Below are positions 45,701 through 54,245 of a stretch of 64,000 bases of DNA, in pieces (position 1 is the stretch's first letter; each line of letters starts with the position of its first letter). A program made the translations under genes and the position numbers. Location of the stretch: NCBI GenBank assembly GCA_030068075.1, contig CM057841.1, positions 34,389,030 through 34,453,029 on the forward strand, read 5' to 3'. Below the pieces are notes generated by a model that saw only the letters and a list, made by a program, of their open reading frames with translations, made no database searches and was not told the origin of the DNA. This stretch comes from Paguma larvata. Its lineage: Eukaryota; Chordata; Mammalia; Carnivora; Viverridae.

Positions 45701-47361
45701 AGAGAGAGAGAGAGAGAGAGAACCCCAAGCAGGTTCCATGCTGTCAGCACAGAACCTGACATGGGGCTCAATCCCACGAACTGTGAGATCATGACCTGAG
45801 CTTAAACCAAGAGTCAGACACCTAACCAACTGAGCCACCAAGATGCCCCTACACGCAACTTTAAGAAACCTCGCAGAGAAACCTCTGAAAGGGGAGTGAC
45901 GAGCCTGTGTTTGCAGAGCCTCGTGAGACTGTGTGGCATTATGCTTGGTAGACCTGGGGACAGGGGGACCTGGACCGAAATCCTGATTCCACTTCCTGCC
46001 TCAGTGAGTCACTCAGCTCCTCTGATCATCTGTTTTTTTTTTTAATTTTAATTAATGTTAAAAACCATTAATTTTTTAATGTTTATTTATTTTTTTTTTG
46101 AGAGAGAGAGACAGAGTGTGAGTGGGGGAGAGGCAGAGAGAGAGAGGGAGAGGGAGACATAGAAGTCAAAGCAGGTCTCTGGTTCCAAGCTGTCAGCACA
46201 GAGCCTGACGTGGGACTTAAACTCACGGACCATGAGATCATGACCTGAGCATAAATCGGATGCTTAACCGACTGAACCACCCAGGCGCCCCCATCTTTAT
46301 TTTTTTATTATTTTTTTTAATGTTTAATCATTTTTGAGGGAGAGGATGAGAGAGAGAGAGAGAGCACAAGCAGTGGACAGGCAGAGAGAGACGGAGACAA
46401 AGGATCTGAAGTGGGCTCCCCACTGACAGCAGAGAGCCCAGCTGGGGGCTCGACCCCATGAACCGTGAGCGCATGACCTGAGCCGAAGTCAGACGCTTAA
46501 CCGACCGAGCCACCCAGGCGTCCCACCAGACTCCATAACGAGTAACTGAGACAGTGCTTGTGGGGGACACATAGGCCTTCAGTACGCACGGACGATGTCA
46601 GTAACAGCAGGCTCTCGGAGACGATCCCCAGGGGGAGAAACACAAGCCCCGTCTGGGGTCGGGGAGGGGCACACCTTGGAAATAGGCTGTATCATTATTC
46701 TTCCGGCGGTTACTCTTAATCTTTACGCCTGAACACTCACCCTACCGACTGTCTCAGCGGTCTCTCAGCTCGGTTCCTCCCCAACGCAACAGTCCCGACG
46801 CCCCGGCTGCCCTGCACGCTTCTCGATAGTTTTATTGTGGTTAAAACTTTCGTTGTAAATTCCTTTTAAGCACACACAGAGTTTTAGCTTGTCTATCAAT
46901 TTCTGCACGTACTATGCTTTCGATCCCTCCCCTTTCCCCCTTCTTCCTGCAGGGGTGCGTTCTGGAGGGGCGGTAGAGGAAAGTCGCTGTAGTGGTGGCC
47001 TGTTCTGGAGGCCTGAAAATGCCTCTAGTCTGCTCTTTCCTTTCTGTGATAGATGTTTGTATACGAGAGTTCGAGGCCTCTGTTTTTCATTTCCAAGATT
47101 TCCATTCGGTTCTCTCTCTCGGGGGTTGATTTCATTTTCGCCTGATTTTTCCGTATGTTCTCGAACTTCCTGCGACAGAGCTATTTCTCCTCCGCGGCTC
47201 CCTGCTGGTCCCACCCCGAGCTCACCCGGGCCCTCTCCGTCCCCACAGGCGTCTTCATCTTCTGCTGGTTCGCCGTGCTCTACTTCCCCAGCCGGACCGC
47301 CGTGCCCTCCTCCTCCGGCACCGCCAGAGTGGACCAGGTCCACACCACGTCTCACGACTAG
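21707..47361 (+). CDS. ADGRG3: Adhesion G protein-coupled receptor G3 (GPR97), complete, 12 coding exons
   Basis: Coding exons: 21707-21767, 26664-26823, 38061-38196, 39731-39877, 40735-40869, 41413-41452, 41606-41706, 41841-41953, 44018-44298, 44493-44586, 44702-44985, 47249-47361. Introns are GT-AG, phases agree, and the total is 1665 nt (554 aa plus TAG; human is about 549). The start has context ccaaggATGG and opens a Leu-rich signal peptide. A short Cys-containing N-terminal region is followed by the GAIN domain, the GPS (CDHLTFF, cleavage L253/T254), seven membrane helices and a short tail. There is no PLL domain. In other mammals the receptor is enriched in neutrophils, couples to Go and responds to glucocorticoids. 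Intron 1 is 4.9 kb and intron 2 is 11.2 kb, both swollen by retroelements; all exons are intact. Confidence 0.96.
22450..22602 (-). repeat. Degenerate carnivore SINE, antisense, head lost in a C run
   Basis: tttatttgtttattttgagagaaag, then gcaggctccg and cagcgcagagcctga. The head side dissolves into a run of about 19 C at 22587-22605. Confidence 0.75.
22659..22710. repeat. 26-bp tandem duplication
   Basis: Two adjacent 26-bp units (22659-22684 and 22685-22710) containing acgtgtctgtccagcgc differ at one position. Confidence 0.8.
23737..23935 (+). repeat. Carnivore SINE with target duplication
   Basis: Head gaggtgcctgcatggctcag and tail aaaaataaagacattaaaaa. The flanks taaaaagcaaacatagag and taaaaagcaaacgtagag form an 18-bp target duplication with one change. 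Confidence 0.93.
24124..24343 (-). repeat. Carnivore SINE, antisense, first of a tandem pair
   Basis: Starts ttttttttaatgtttattc and ends with inverted head gactgagccacccagaccccc. tgtaatttcttt flanks it on both sides. Confidence 0.93.
24356..24554 (-). repeat. Carnivore SINE, antisense, second of a tandem pair
   Basis: aaagtttatttgttttgagag to acccaggcgcccc. It is followed by a third copy of the target sequence, aaaatgtaattt, at 24555. Confidence 0.92.
24930..25330. repeat. Old L1-like fragment in ADGRG3 intron 1
   Basis: gaaatttggcaacacctaccatg, then agcaatgttttctaggaattc and caaaataggaagaaacaaaaagc resemble the sense 3' end of ORF2 and the 3' UTR of an old L1. Strongly diverged. Confidence 0.4.
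25497..25707 (-). repeat. Carnivore SINE, antisense
   Basis: tttaaatgtttatttatttttgagag to gagccgcccaggcgcccc; nearly full length. Confidence 0.93.
25930..26110 (-). repeat. MIR, antisense
   Basis: ttactagtcccatttcgctgatgagaagatg, then gaggtcacacagcaagtcagtgac. Confidence 0.6.
26430..26580 (-). repeat. MIR, antisense, just before ADGRG3 exon 2
   Basis: gtatctcctttgcccgggaaaccgaggcccagggag, then gctggaattcgagccca. Confidence 0.5.
26824..27840. other. Proximal part of ADGRG3 intron 2
   Basis: No exon or clear repeat is recognised. A 12-bp direct duplication (gggtcgtaatga) at about 26227-26250 lies shortly upstream in intron 1. Confidence 0.4.
27840..28150 (-). repeat. Old L1 3' fragment, antisense
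   Basis: catgtcagtttaccttcccaccagtgatgcgtgggagttcc and tttagccattctggaaagatg are typical of inverted L1 3' regions. It ends where a second L1 3' end begins. Confidence 0.6.
28150..28968 (-). repeat. Older L1, antisense, 3' part
   Basis: Begins tagctttattaaggtataat, continues with agtaatattccattgtgtggacatac and ttaatttgtgtttcacaaatg, and stops at ttattcaaatctttttcttc. The same element resumes at about 34890. Confidence 0.75.
28969..34888 (-). mobile_element. Nearly full-length LINE-1, antisense to ADGRG3, inactive
   Basis: Read on the - strand it runs from a GC-rich 5' UTR whose start resembles the usual ggaggagccaagatgg motif (about 34860-34888). An ORF1 region follows at about 33570-32920 (coiled-coil residues and IIGVPE), then ORF2 from about 32440 to 29270, and a 3' end near 28969. 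ORF2 shows endonuclease motifs (SDKLDFK, NVYAPN), reverse transcriptase motifs ([20 protein letters not shown] in another frame) and the C-terminal region. The frames are broken repeatedly, and about 0.7 kb between endonuclease and reverse transcriptase seems to be missing near 31440-31550. The element is therefore dead. Its length of 5.9 kb explains about half of ADGRG3 intron 2. Confidence 0.9.
31254..31299 (-). repeat. Short direct duplication inside the L1 reverse transcriptase region
   Basis: gtcaaatgctttttctgcatc (21 bp) occurs at 31254-31274 and again at 31279-31299, a 25-bp step. It is an internal mutation of this L1 copy. Confidence 0.8.
34889..35350 (-). repeat. Older L1, antisense, 5' continuation
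   Basis: ttctggatgcaagtcctttatcgg, then gatttacaaatcttttctccc and cagcactatttgttgaaaag continue the old L1 interrupted at 28968. Confidence 0.7.
35081..35107. repeat. (TG)n microsatellite, about 13 units
   Basis: Perfect TG run inside the older L1. Confidence 0.95.
35351..36027. other. Unassigned intronic stretch with a short tandem duplication
   Basis: AT-rich and without an exon. aaggaatatgatgttt is repeated directly at about 35827-35860. No family was recognised. Confidence 0.4.
36028..36240 (+). repeat. Carnivore SINE, sense
   Basis: agggtgcctgggtggctcag to aaaataaataaacattaaaaag, with a complete head, B box (gttcgagcccc) and tail. Confidence 0.94.
36736..36783. repeat. (TG)24 microsatellite
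   Basis: 48 bp of uninterrupted TG. It is the longest perfect dinucleotide run in the window and so likely to vary between individuals. Confidence 0.97.
37030..37835 (+). repeat. L1 3' end, sense, in ADGRG3 intron 2
   Basis: agataccgcttcgcacttcc, ggatgtggagaaactgagcc, aaagtggaaacaacccaaatg and gtgcactttaaaatggttaaaatgg follow the order of an old L1 ORF2 end plus 3' UTR. Confidence 0.75.
38630..38830 (+). repeat. MIR in ADGRG3 intron 3
   Basis: ttcaaatcccagctctgccccttaccagct, then gccttggtttccccaatctgg and gcgagataatgcacagcaag. It is one of the best preserved MIR copies here. Confidence 0.7.
39470..39570 (-). repeat. MIR fragment in ADGRG3 intron 3, antisense
   Basis: ttagctccattctccgtattgggaaaactgagg, then ttgtccaggggctcgcg. 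Confidence 0.45.
41606..41706 (+). other. ADGRG3: GPS autoproteolysis exon of ADGRG3
   Basis: The exon encodes GDWSSTGCS followed by [13 protein letters not shown]. The cleavage point falls between the Leu codon (41683-41685) and the Thr codon (41686-41688). The catalytic residues are present. The expected tethered agonist is TFFALLL. Confidence 0.88.
42405..42665. repeat. Old L1-like 3' repeat in ADGRG3 intron 8
   Basis: tttattttgaaatcattacagactaacaggaagttac and acccaaaccaggaaactgacatcgg match a common diverged mammalian repeat. A (TG)/(CG) run sits at 42610-42633. Confidence 0.45.
45628..45849 (-). repeat. Carnivore SINE in ADGRG3 intron 11, antisense
   Basis: Holds a perfect (GA)n stretch at about 45689-45720, then ctgagccaccaagatgcccc. 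Confidence 0.9.
46068..46291 (-). repeat. Carnivore SINE, antisense
   Basis: ttttttaatgtttatttatt to gaaccacccaggcgccccc. A T-rich stretch lies before it. Confidence 0.92.
46312..46525 (-). repeat. Carnivore SINE, antisense, adjacent to the previous one
   Basis: tttttttaatgtttaatca to gagccacccaggcgtccc. About 20 bp separate the two copies. Confidence 0.92.
46526..47248. other. Distal ADGRG3 intron 11
   Basis: Unique AT/GC-mixed sequence leading into the acceptor ccgtccccacag before the last coding exon. No further exon is recognised. Confidence 0.4.
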
Positions 47362-48167
47362 GGGGCCTCCGTGTGGTCAGGCTGGGAGCCGGCTGAACCT
47401 TCTGGACTCAGCTCCGACTGCCTGTGTGAGCTCAGGCTGCTCCTTGCCTCCTTCTGGCCTTCAGTTTCCATGTCTGTACGGTGCGGCTGGGGAAGGGAGG
47501 GAATGGGGACCAGCATGGACCACCTGGCCTCAGCGGTTCCATCCAGATACTTCTCTGGGTCCTGGAGTCCACAGATCCAGGACTGAAGAGTCTGAAACCC
47601 TCTGCCAGCATAGAGCAGTGCCCCCACCTGCAACCCCACCCCACCCGCACCCCCACCTCCTGCCTTCATAGCAAAACAGCTTATCTCTGCCACTGGCCAC
47701 CTCTGGTCTTAGTAACAGGGGACTCTGTTGCTAGAATTGCCCCCTGAAGGAGTCCTGCCTCTCCCCTTCCTCCACACCCTCTGGCTGCCTGTCCTCAGGC
47801 ACTGAGGCAGTTGTGGACTAGAGTTTTGGGCCTATCTGCGCAGATGAGCCCCAACCACAGGGGGCCGCCGGCCCTCCAGCTATCCCGGGACCCCGAATTT
47901 CAGAGAATGCCACTTACTCAATAGTGGGCGTGATACCATAAGCAGGCTCCCCTCCCCACCCTGACAGCCACACGTGTGGCCTGGCCTCTGATCTGCTGTC
48001 GTAGTGAATGGTCCAGAGCCCTGCACACCTGAGGGCCGAGGGGCAGGGGAGGGGTGAGGGCTGGGCTGAACAGGGAGGGGGCAGGCATTTCCCCCAGAAT
48101 CTGAGCTCCTCCGAGCAGATCCGTCGCCAGTCCAGCCCAGCCCGAGCCTGGCACGTCCCAGGCCCCA

Positions 48168-48173
48168 AATAAA
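48168..48173 (+). terminator. ADGRG3: Polyadenylation signal AATAAA of ADGRG3
   Basis: A canonical AATAAA lies 807 nt after the ADGRG3 stop codon, followed by a T/G-containing stretch (gatccgttgtctg). Cleavage is expected at about 48185-48195. The sequence 47362-48190 is unique and GC-rich and is taken as the 3' UTR. Confidence 0.8.
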
Positions 48174-48949
48174 GATCCGTTGTCTGAATAGATGGAGGTG
48201 TGAATTTGGCAGCAGCCTGACAGGGTTCTGAGCCAGGGGAGTGTCTCAGGTCAGGCCCGGCTTGAGTACGCGTCACCCCCCAGGGGCTGGGCCTCCATTT
48301 CGCAACTGTTGTGCTGGTTTCCTCAGTAGGAAACAAAAGAGGCAGAGATAAGAGATTAAGAGAGAGAAAGGCAGCTAGAGAGAGGGAATTAACAGATAAG
48401 CCAACACAAAGAAAGAAAGAAAGAGTGGAGGGACAGAAAGACAGCAGCCCCCCAGCCGGCCCCACTGCCTCTGATCATGCCCCAACTTCAGCCTTGAGTT
48501 CCTAACCACTGGGGACATCTGCCCTTCCCTGCTCACCCCCACCCTCTCCAGTGGACTAGGCCAAGGCCGAGCACCCGCTGTAGGTGAGAAGCCATTATTA
48601 TCAGCCGGTCCCCCTCAGCCCCTGGGCCGCAGGCCCAGCTCCAGCTCCCCTGGCGGAATGAGTGCCCTCCCTTCTCCCCCCTCCCCCTCCCACCCAGCAA
48701 ACCGAAGAGAGACAGGAAGGCAGGGGCCCTCGAGGCCCTCGCTTTATGCAAGTGGCTGTGTTCCTGGAAGGGAAATTCTAGGGTGTGGACATTGCATCAG
48801 CTGGGCCACAGCGTATCAGTTTTTGTGGACAAACTCGAGTGTCTGCGGACTGACTTCCACAGACACCCGTTTCTCATGCTGAAGGGCGTGGCCCTCTGAC
48901 CTCAAGGTCTCAAGTTTCTGAGCACAAGCCTTCGCATTCCAAGCTGCTT

Positions 48950-49110
48950 CATAGTCTGACCGGTCTGGGTTCCGATCCTGCCTCTGCTACCTAGGGGCCG
49001 TGTGATGCTGGGTGTGTCACCTGACCTCTCTGAGCCTCAGGGGGGCCCCTCCATAGAATGGAAATCATCAAGTTCTTGCCTCAACTTGAGAGCATTAAGC
49101 GAGGTGACAA
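48950..49110 (+). repeat. MIR
   Basis: tgggttccgatcctgcctctgctacctagggg, then cctgacctctctgagcctcagg and agcattaagcgaggtgac. Confidence 0.65.
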
Positions 49111-49799
49111 AAAAGTAAAGGGACGGGTACAGACACAGCAGGAATTAGAGACCCCTGAGGCTTACAGAAAGAGCAGGTGGAGTCCTTGCGGGAAACATGA
49201 GCCTTTGCGACCTGTGTGACCGGTGTGAAGGTGAAAACTCCCGTCCAGATTCCTTCTACGGCTCTGCCTCGGACCAGCCCTGTGTGGGGAGGGGGAAATG
49301 GAGGCCCGGAGCGGTCTAGCAACCTGCCCGAGTCTGTTCTCCGAGCGGGGCTGATGCGGAGAGCCGCTTCTCGGGGCTGCTGATGCTTCCTCCTAGAGCA
49401 TGTCCTGGGTTCAAGAATTATTGCCTCAGACCTGGGCCCTGAGTCTCAAGGGAAATCCCGGGCTCTGGCTTTCCCAGTCGGCCGTGGGGGCAGCCATACC
49501 ACGGGTCCCAAAGGCGCTGGGTTTCCTGGTGCAGCCGGAGAGGGAAGATGGGGAGACGGTCAACGGCGGGGATGGGCTCCTTTTCCAGCTGGCTGTCTAC
49601 CCCGGGGCCAGGCAGGGGCAGGGGGCTGGGGTCCCTCATTACTTGGGGTCACTGCAAAAGTAGCTCCAAGTGCCAAGCCGAGCACGTACGAAGGCCAAGT
49701 GGAGCTACGGCAAAAAGGCACCCCGAGGCCCCAGGGCGGATGGATGGGGTTCCACTATCGCGGCCCGATCACAGCAGCGGCCTAGGACGTGGACGGCGC

Positions 49800-49990
49800 C
49801 GTGGGTAAAAGCGCGCACCCAGAGGTCAGCCTGTCTGGACTAAATTCTTCCTCCGCAACTGGCCTTGGGCCAATTCCTCCCCTCCTGAACCCGTAAGGCA
49901 GGGAGAGCAGTAACTGCCCCTCGGAATGGATGAGGCTTCAAGGAGATACTGGCCGAGAGCCTGGCGCCTGGACCCCCGGCCCAGTGTGAA
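49800..49990 (+). repeat. Diverged MIR
   Basis: ggccttgggccaattcctcccctcctgaaccc, then aatggatgaggcttcaagg. Confidence 0.45.
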
Positions 49991-50239
49991 AGCGACTAAG
50001 CCGGAGCTTTGCCTTGGCCACCACCTTACCAGGCCCTGGACTACAGCGGCCACCCGTGTGCTGCAAGGAGGGTCCCCCAGCATGCCTCCACGCGTGGTGC
50101 TTCCTGTTCTGTCCCCGCTTCTTCGTTCCCTGTAGTTTCCATTACATTATAATGAATGTACAGGAAGTAAGACTGACTGGCTCTGTGCCCCCAGATGGAT
50201 AACTTAATAGCAAAAGACAAAAGTTCTTCACAAATTAAC

Positions 50240-51020
50240 CTATGAATACAATACAGTGCCAATGGATTCCAAAGGATGTTTTTAGACTTCTCAAAAATGT
50301 ACTCTAAAATTCCTTTGGAGGCAGATAGGCCTCAAATAGCTAGGTCAACCTTAGGGAAAGACGGCATAGAAAGAAGACATGGTAGAAAGATATTACGAGG
50401 CCATCATGGCAAATCCAGCTTGGGGTCTGAGCAGGGATAGGCATGAAGGGAAATGGAACAGAATGAAGGGCTCAGCAGCAGACTTACATACACCTGGGGG
50501 ACTTAAGACACAACAATAGTGGTGCCACCGATAAGGGACAGACGGTCTGATGATGGCATTGGAAAATCGGCTTATTATATGAAGAAAAATAAAACAGGAC
50601 CCATACCTAACTCCTCATCCAGAGACGGGCTTCAGGCTGAGTAAAGGTTCTACCCGAAATGGCAAAACTGTAGAGTTAGTGCAGTAAAATATGTTTGTAG
50701 CCTCAGGACAAGGAAGGACTTCTCAAACAAATGATAAGCACAAAACATCAGGCCCAAACCTGGTAAGTTTAATTACATCAAAATTACGGGGGTTTTTTGG
50801 AAGACACCATAGGCGACGTTCGCCGGCACGGGACAGAATAGGGGAAGGCGTTTGCAACGTCTGAGACCAGAGATTACCATCTGGGAGCCTGCAAATCAAA
50901 GCAAGGATACTTCCCTAATACAGACAGATGGGCTGAGGTTTTAAGAGGCAATTTCGGAGAAGGCAATCTCTAAAAGTAAGGATTTAGCATGTGCAGACAC
51001 ATTTAAAGTCATCGGTGACC
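50240..51020 (+). repeat. Old L1 ORF2 fragment
   Basis: agacttctcaaaaatgtac, cattggaaaatcggcttat, gaagaaaaataaaacaggacccatacc, ttacatcaaaattacggg and gcctgcaaatcaaagcaagg match the order of L1 ORF2. It seems to go on after the SINE at 51292. Confidence 0.6.
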
Positions 51021-51021
51021 A

Positions 51022-51272
51022 TAAACATTAAAAAAAAAATTTAAAAAAAAAGTGGGGGGGGCCCGCCTGGGTGGCTCAGTCAGTTGAGCGTCCGACTTCA
51101 GCTCAGGTCATGATGTCATGGTTGGGGAGTTCGAGCCCCGCATCGGGCTCTGTGCTGACAGCTCAGAGCCTGGAGCCTGCTTCGGATTCTGGGTCTCCCT
51201 CTCCCTCTGCCCCTCCCTGCGTGCTCTCTCTCTCTCTCTTCCCTTCAAAAAATAAATAAACATTAAAAAAAA
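51022..51272 (+). repeat. Carnivore SINE preceded by a second SINE-like tail
   Basis: The element proper starts near 51058 (gcccgcctgggtggctcagt) and ends aaataaataaacattaaaaa. Before it, ataaacattaaaaaaaaaa at 51022-51045 looks like the tail of another copy. atttaaagtcat..ggtgacca flanks the whole block (51000 and 51273). Confidence 0.85.
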
Positions 51273-51292
51273 TTTAAAGTCATGAGTGACCA

Positions 51293-51700
51293 CAGAGTTG
51301 CACATGGAGGTGACAGAGGGACCCTATTAAACTGGCGAATGCACGAGAGCTGGAGAGTGTCAGCGCTGGCGGGCCGAGGGCATCGTGGAAGTTGTGTAGG
51401 GTGTAGGTTTCACAGCCTGGAGAAACACAGGGTGCTGCTGCGCATTATCCAGCGGCCCTGGTTACTGACCCCAGAGGAGCGCTCTTACAGGTCTAGAAGG
51501 GACACGCCAAGGACATGGGTGGCATTATTTATAGTGGAAAGGAGCGGATGGCCCAGGGGAGGAGGGGGGCATCCAGGAAGGATAGAATGGACCCCCCCAC
51601 AGACACACGGCCACATGGGTGGATTAGTGACAATATAAGAAACAGAGAAGGTAGTAACTCAGTATCACTTACATGAGTTAAAAACAACGACCTGCAAAAG
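51293..51700 (+). repeat. Continuation of the old L1 fragment
   Basis: gttgcacatggaggtgacag, then ggcattatttatagtggaaagg, in L1 3' order. Weakly conserved. Confidence 0.45.
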
Positions 51701-51763
51701 AATGCTCATTTTGGAAAAAAAAGTAACAGAACGGCTGCCCACAAAGGTAAGAGCATGGGGGTG

Positions 51764-51946
51764 GGGGCGCCTGGGTGCGTCAGTCAGTTAAATGTTGACT
51801 CTGGATTTCGGCTCAGGTCATGACTCCACGGTTCATGAGTTCGAGCCCCGCCACAGGTTCTGTACTGACAGCACAGAGCCTGTTTGGGATTCTCTCTCTC
51901 CTCCTCTCTCTCCCCCTCCCCTGCTTCAAAATAAACTTAAAAAAAT
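51764..51946 (+). repeat. Carnivore SINE, sense, slightly shortened
   Basis: gggcgcctgggtgcgtcagt to caaaataaacttaaaaaaa; the CT-rich region is short. Confidence 0.92.
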
Positions 51947-52617
51947 AGAGTCAGATAATTGGAGTGGTATAAGGATGAAAAGGAATAAATAAATATACAA
52001 AAGAAACGAGAGCAGCCTGACACACCACCTGCTTCCCCTTCCCCTCCCCCCTGCCTGCCCTTGCCCCAGGCGAACTCCCCAGGGGTAATCGCAGGGCACA
52101 GGGTCCCACGGCGGTTTTATTTATCCCTCACACTGTATTTTTCATGACTACGTAATATTCAGGCCAGAATTTAAAATCACGATTTATTACTGAGAATCGA
52201 GGTGAGTGCTCTGTCCCCCAGCAGCAGCAACTGTGTAAACTCGTCAGGACAGTGTTTCTCCAGATGCAGCCCCCCCGCGCCCCGCGGGGTGCTTTACGAC
52301 TCTCGCGGGTGCCTTCCTCCAATAACAAAAGAGTAAAAATATATGTTTTTACACAAAGGCAAATATAATCCAGAGTGGACTCATAATTATATACTTATTA
52401 TTAGTTTATTCATTTTTTCGTCTGAATTTGAAAGCAATTAAAATTAATTTTTATTAATTAATAAAATCCACTAACCTGGATAAGTTTTCCCTGTCCCGTG
52501 ATTAGACACTAAATCAGAGGCCCAGGCTGAATTAGAACCCAGGACTCAGCCAGGCAGCCTGGTTCCATGCACCATGATAAGGAGACCGGCCAGGGTCCAC
52601 ACTGGTTTCCATCTGTC

Positions 52618-52835
52618 TTTTTTTTTTTTTTTTTAAAGTTTGTATTTATTTTTGTGAGAGAGACAGAGCACAAGCAGGGGAGGGGCAGAGAGAGAGGGAG
52701 ACACAGAATCCAAAGCAGGCTCCAGGCTCTGAGCCGTCAGCACAGAGCCCGACGTGGGGCTTGAACCCACAGATCGTGAGAGCATGACCTGAGCTCAAGT
52801 CGGACACTTAACCAACTGAGCCACCCAGGCGCCCC
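52618..52835 (-). repeat. Carnivore SINE, antisense, with target duplication
   Basis: The long T run and tail are followed by the body and inverted head. tccatctgtc at 52608-52617 and at 52836-52845 is the target duplication. Confidence 0.95.
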
Positions 52836-53309
52836 TCCATCTGTCCTAATGAAGGCCACACTGACTGTACATGGAACAGAGACAGTGGTGTCCCAGTAAG
52901 CGCTTAACAACTGGCTCCCTGGGGGGAAAGCCCTGGTCTATAACATTTGCCAGTTTCTGTGGTGTAGGTAACCCCGTGGCCACTTTTAAGAGTAGCTCAC
53001 CGTTATATATTTCCATTAGAGATACAATAGCTGTAAATAACTCCAAGAACATATGTGCCAGAAAAAGGTAGTAAAATAATTAAAAAGTGGTGGATTTTGA
53101 GTATTAATTACCTTCGCTTTAATATAACCTATTTATTGATAAGGCTTTCTCATTTAATGTGTAATCATGGCTGTTTGTCAACTGGCTTGCAAACATTTCT
53201 GAAATTTTAACAATCAGCTCTTGCAAACTGGCAAGAAGCGGCTCCAGCCTGCTGCTCGCTGAGGGACCTGCAGCAGGTGGTCTTCAGACTGAGACCTGGA
53301 CGGTGATGG

Positions 53310-53457
53310 ACTACATTTCCCAGAAGCCTCCTCTCCCAGAACCTGCCCTCAGCTGCGGAAAGCTGTTACCATGGAGATGGGCTAACAGATGGTACGGCTG
53401 TTCTCAGAGGGGTGAGGAGAGAGCAGAGGACCTGAGGTAGCTGGTGGCAGGGTAAGA
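53310..53457 (+). promoter_or_regulatory. DRC7: Candidate DRC7 promoter with ACTACA/ZNF143-type motif, RFX X-box and first non-coding exon
   Basis: ACTACATTTCCCAGAAGCC starts at 53310 and matches the ACTACAnnTCCC promoter element. GTTACCATGGAGATGG at 53365-53380 matches an RFX X-box (GTTNCCATGGnnAC type), the hallmark of ciliary gene promoters. A splice donor gtaaga follows at 53452, so a short non-coding exon of about 65 nt could be spliced to the acceptor at 57326. DRC7 is the only ciliary gene here and lies directly downstream. The motifs are seen; their use as a promoter is inferred. Confidence 0.55.
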
Positions 53458-53525
53458 AGTAGGGGGCGGGTGGGAGGGGGCTTTTTCTGCCTGGGGGGCT
53501 TCCAACCCTGATCTTTCTGGGAAAG

Positions 53526-53547
53526 GTGTGTGTGTGTGTGTGTGTGT
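53526..53547. repeat. (GT)11 microsatellite
   Basis: Perfect GT run about 70 bp after the proposed DRC7 non-coding exon donor. Confidence 0.95.
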
Positions 53548-53874
53548 AGGCTACTGCTGGGGAGGGGTGCAGAAAAGGGCCTTCGGGAAGGGGAGCACCT
53601 CTGGGCAGGGACTGCCCTCTCCACACCGGGCTGTAGGTGGAGATGCAGTCTGATTTGGGGGATAAGTATTTTAGGCACTAGCCCGGCTCCACCTCTGATA
53701 AAGGTGCTCTGCGACCTTGGGCTCAGAGCCCATCTCGGTGCCTGTCACGGTTGTAACCCTCTGCAGCCCACAGACACCTTGGCCTTCTCCGCGATTCTGT
53801 CTTTACTTACCTCTCCCTTCCCTCCCCGCTCGTAGGACTTCCCCATCTCAGTAGGCCCTTCCGTGCCTGGTTTT

Positions 53875-54095
53875 CTTTTCTTTTTTTTAATGTTTATTCA
53901 TTTTTGAGAGACAGAGAAAGACAGAGTGTGAGCAGGGGAGGGGTAGAGAGAGAAAGGGAGACACCAAATCTGAAGCAGGTTCCAGGCTCGGAGCTGTCAG
54001 CATGGAGCCTGATATGGGGCTCGAACCCACGAACCGCGAGATTATGACCTGAGCCGAAGCCAGACACTTAACCGACTGAGCCACCCAGGCACCCC
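53875..54095 (-). repeat. Carnivore SINE, antisense, with 14-bp target duplication
   Basis: ccgtgcctggtttt occurs at 53861-53874 and again at 54101-54114, with a few extra C between the head and the second copy. Confidence 0.95.
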
Positions 54096-54124
54096 CCACC
54101 CCGTGCCTGGTTTTTCAAAGCCAG

Positions 54125-54245
54125 AAATATATGGCTTCAAACCCCAGATCTGCTACTTCCTAGCTCTGTGACCTTAGGCACTGCACGTAACCTCTCTAGG
54201 ACTCAATTTTCTCATCTGCGAAGTGGGTATCATGGCACCGTCTGC
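54125..54245 (+). repeat. MIR
   Basis: cttcaaaccccagatctgctacttcctagctctgtgacc, then ctcaattttctcatctgcg. Confidence 0.7.

Larger units (their letters stand above)
48191..53300. other. ADGRG3-DRC7 intergenic interval
   Basis: No coding exon could be supported. It contains unique sequence (48191-48940, 49110-49800), MIR copies, an old L1 fragment and three SINEs. Confidence 0.5.

Noticed and set aside
51058..51130. tRNA-like sequences with A and B boxes at the heads of the SINEs
   Set aside because: They are the tRNA-Lys-derived parts of retroposed SINEs, diverged and followed by SINE bodies, not tRNA genes.
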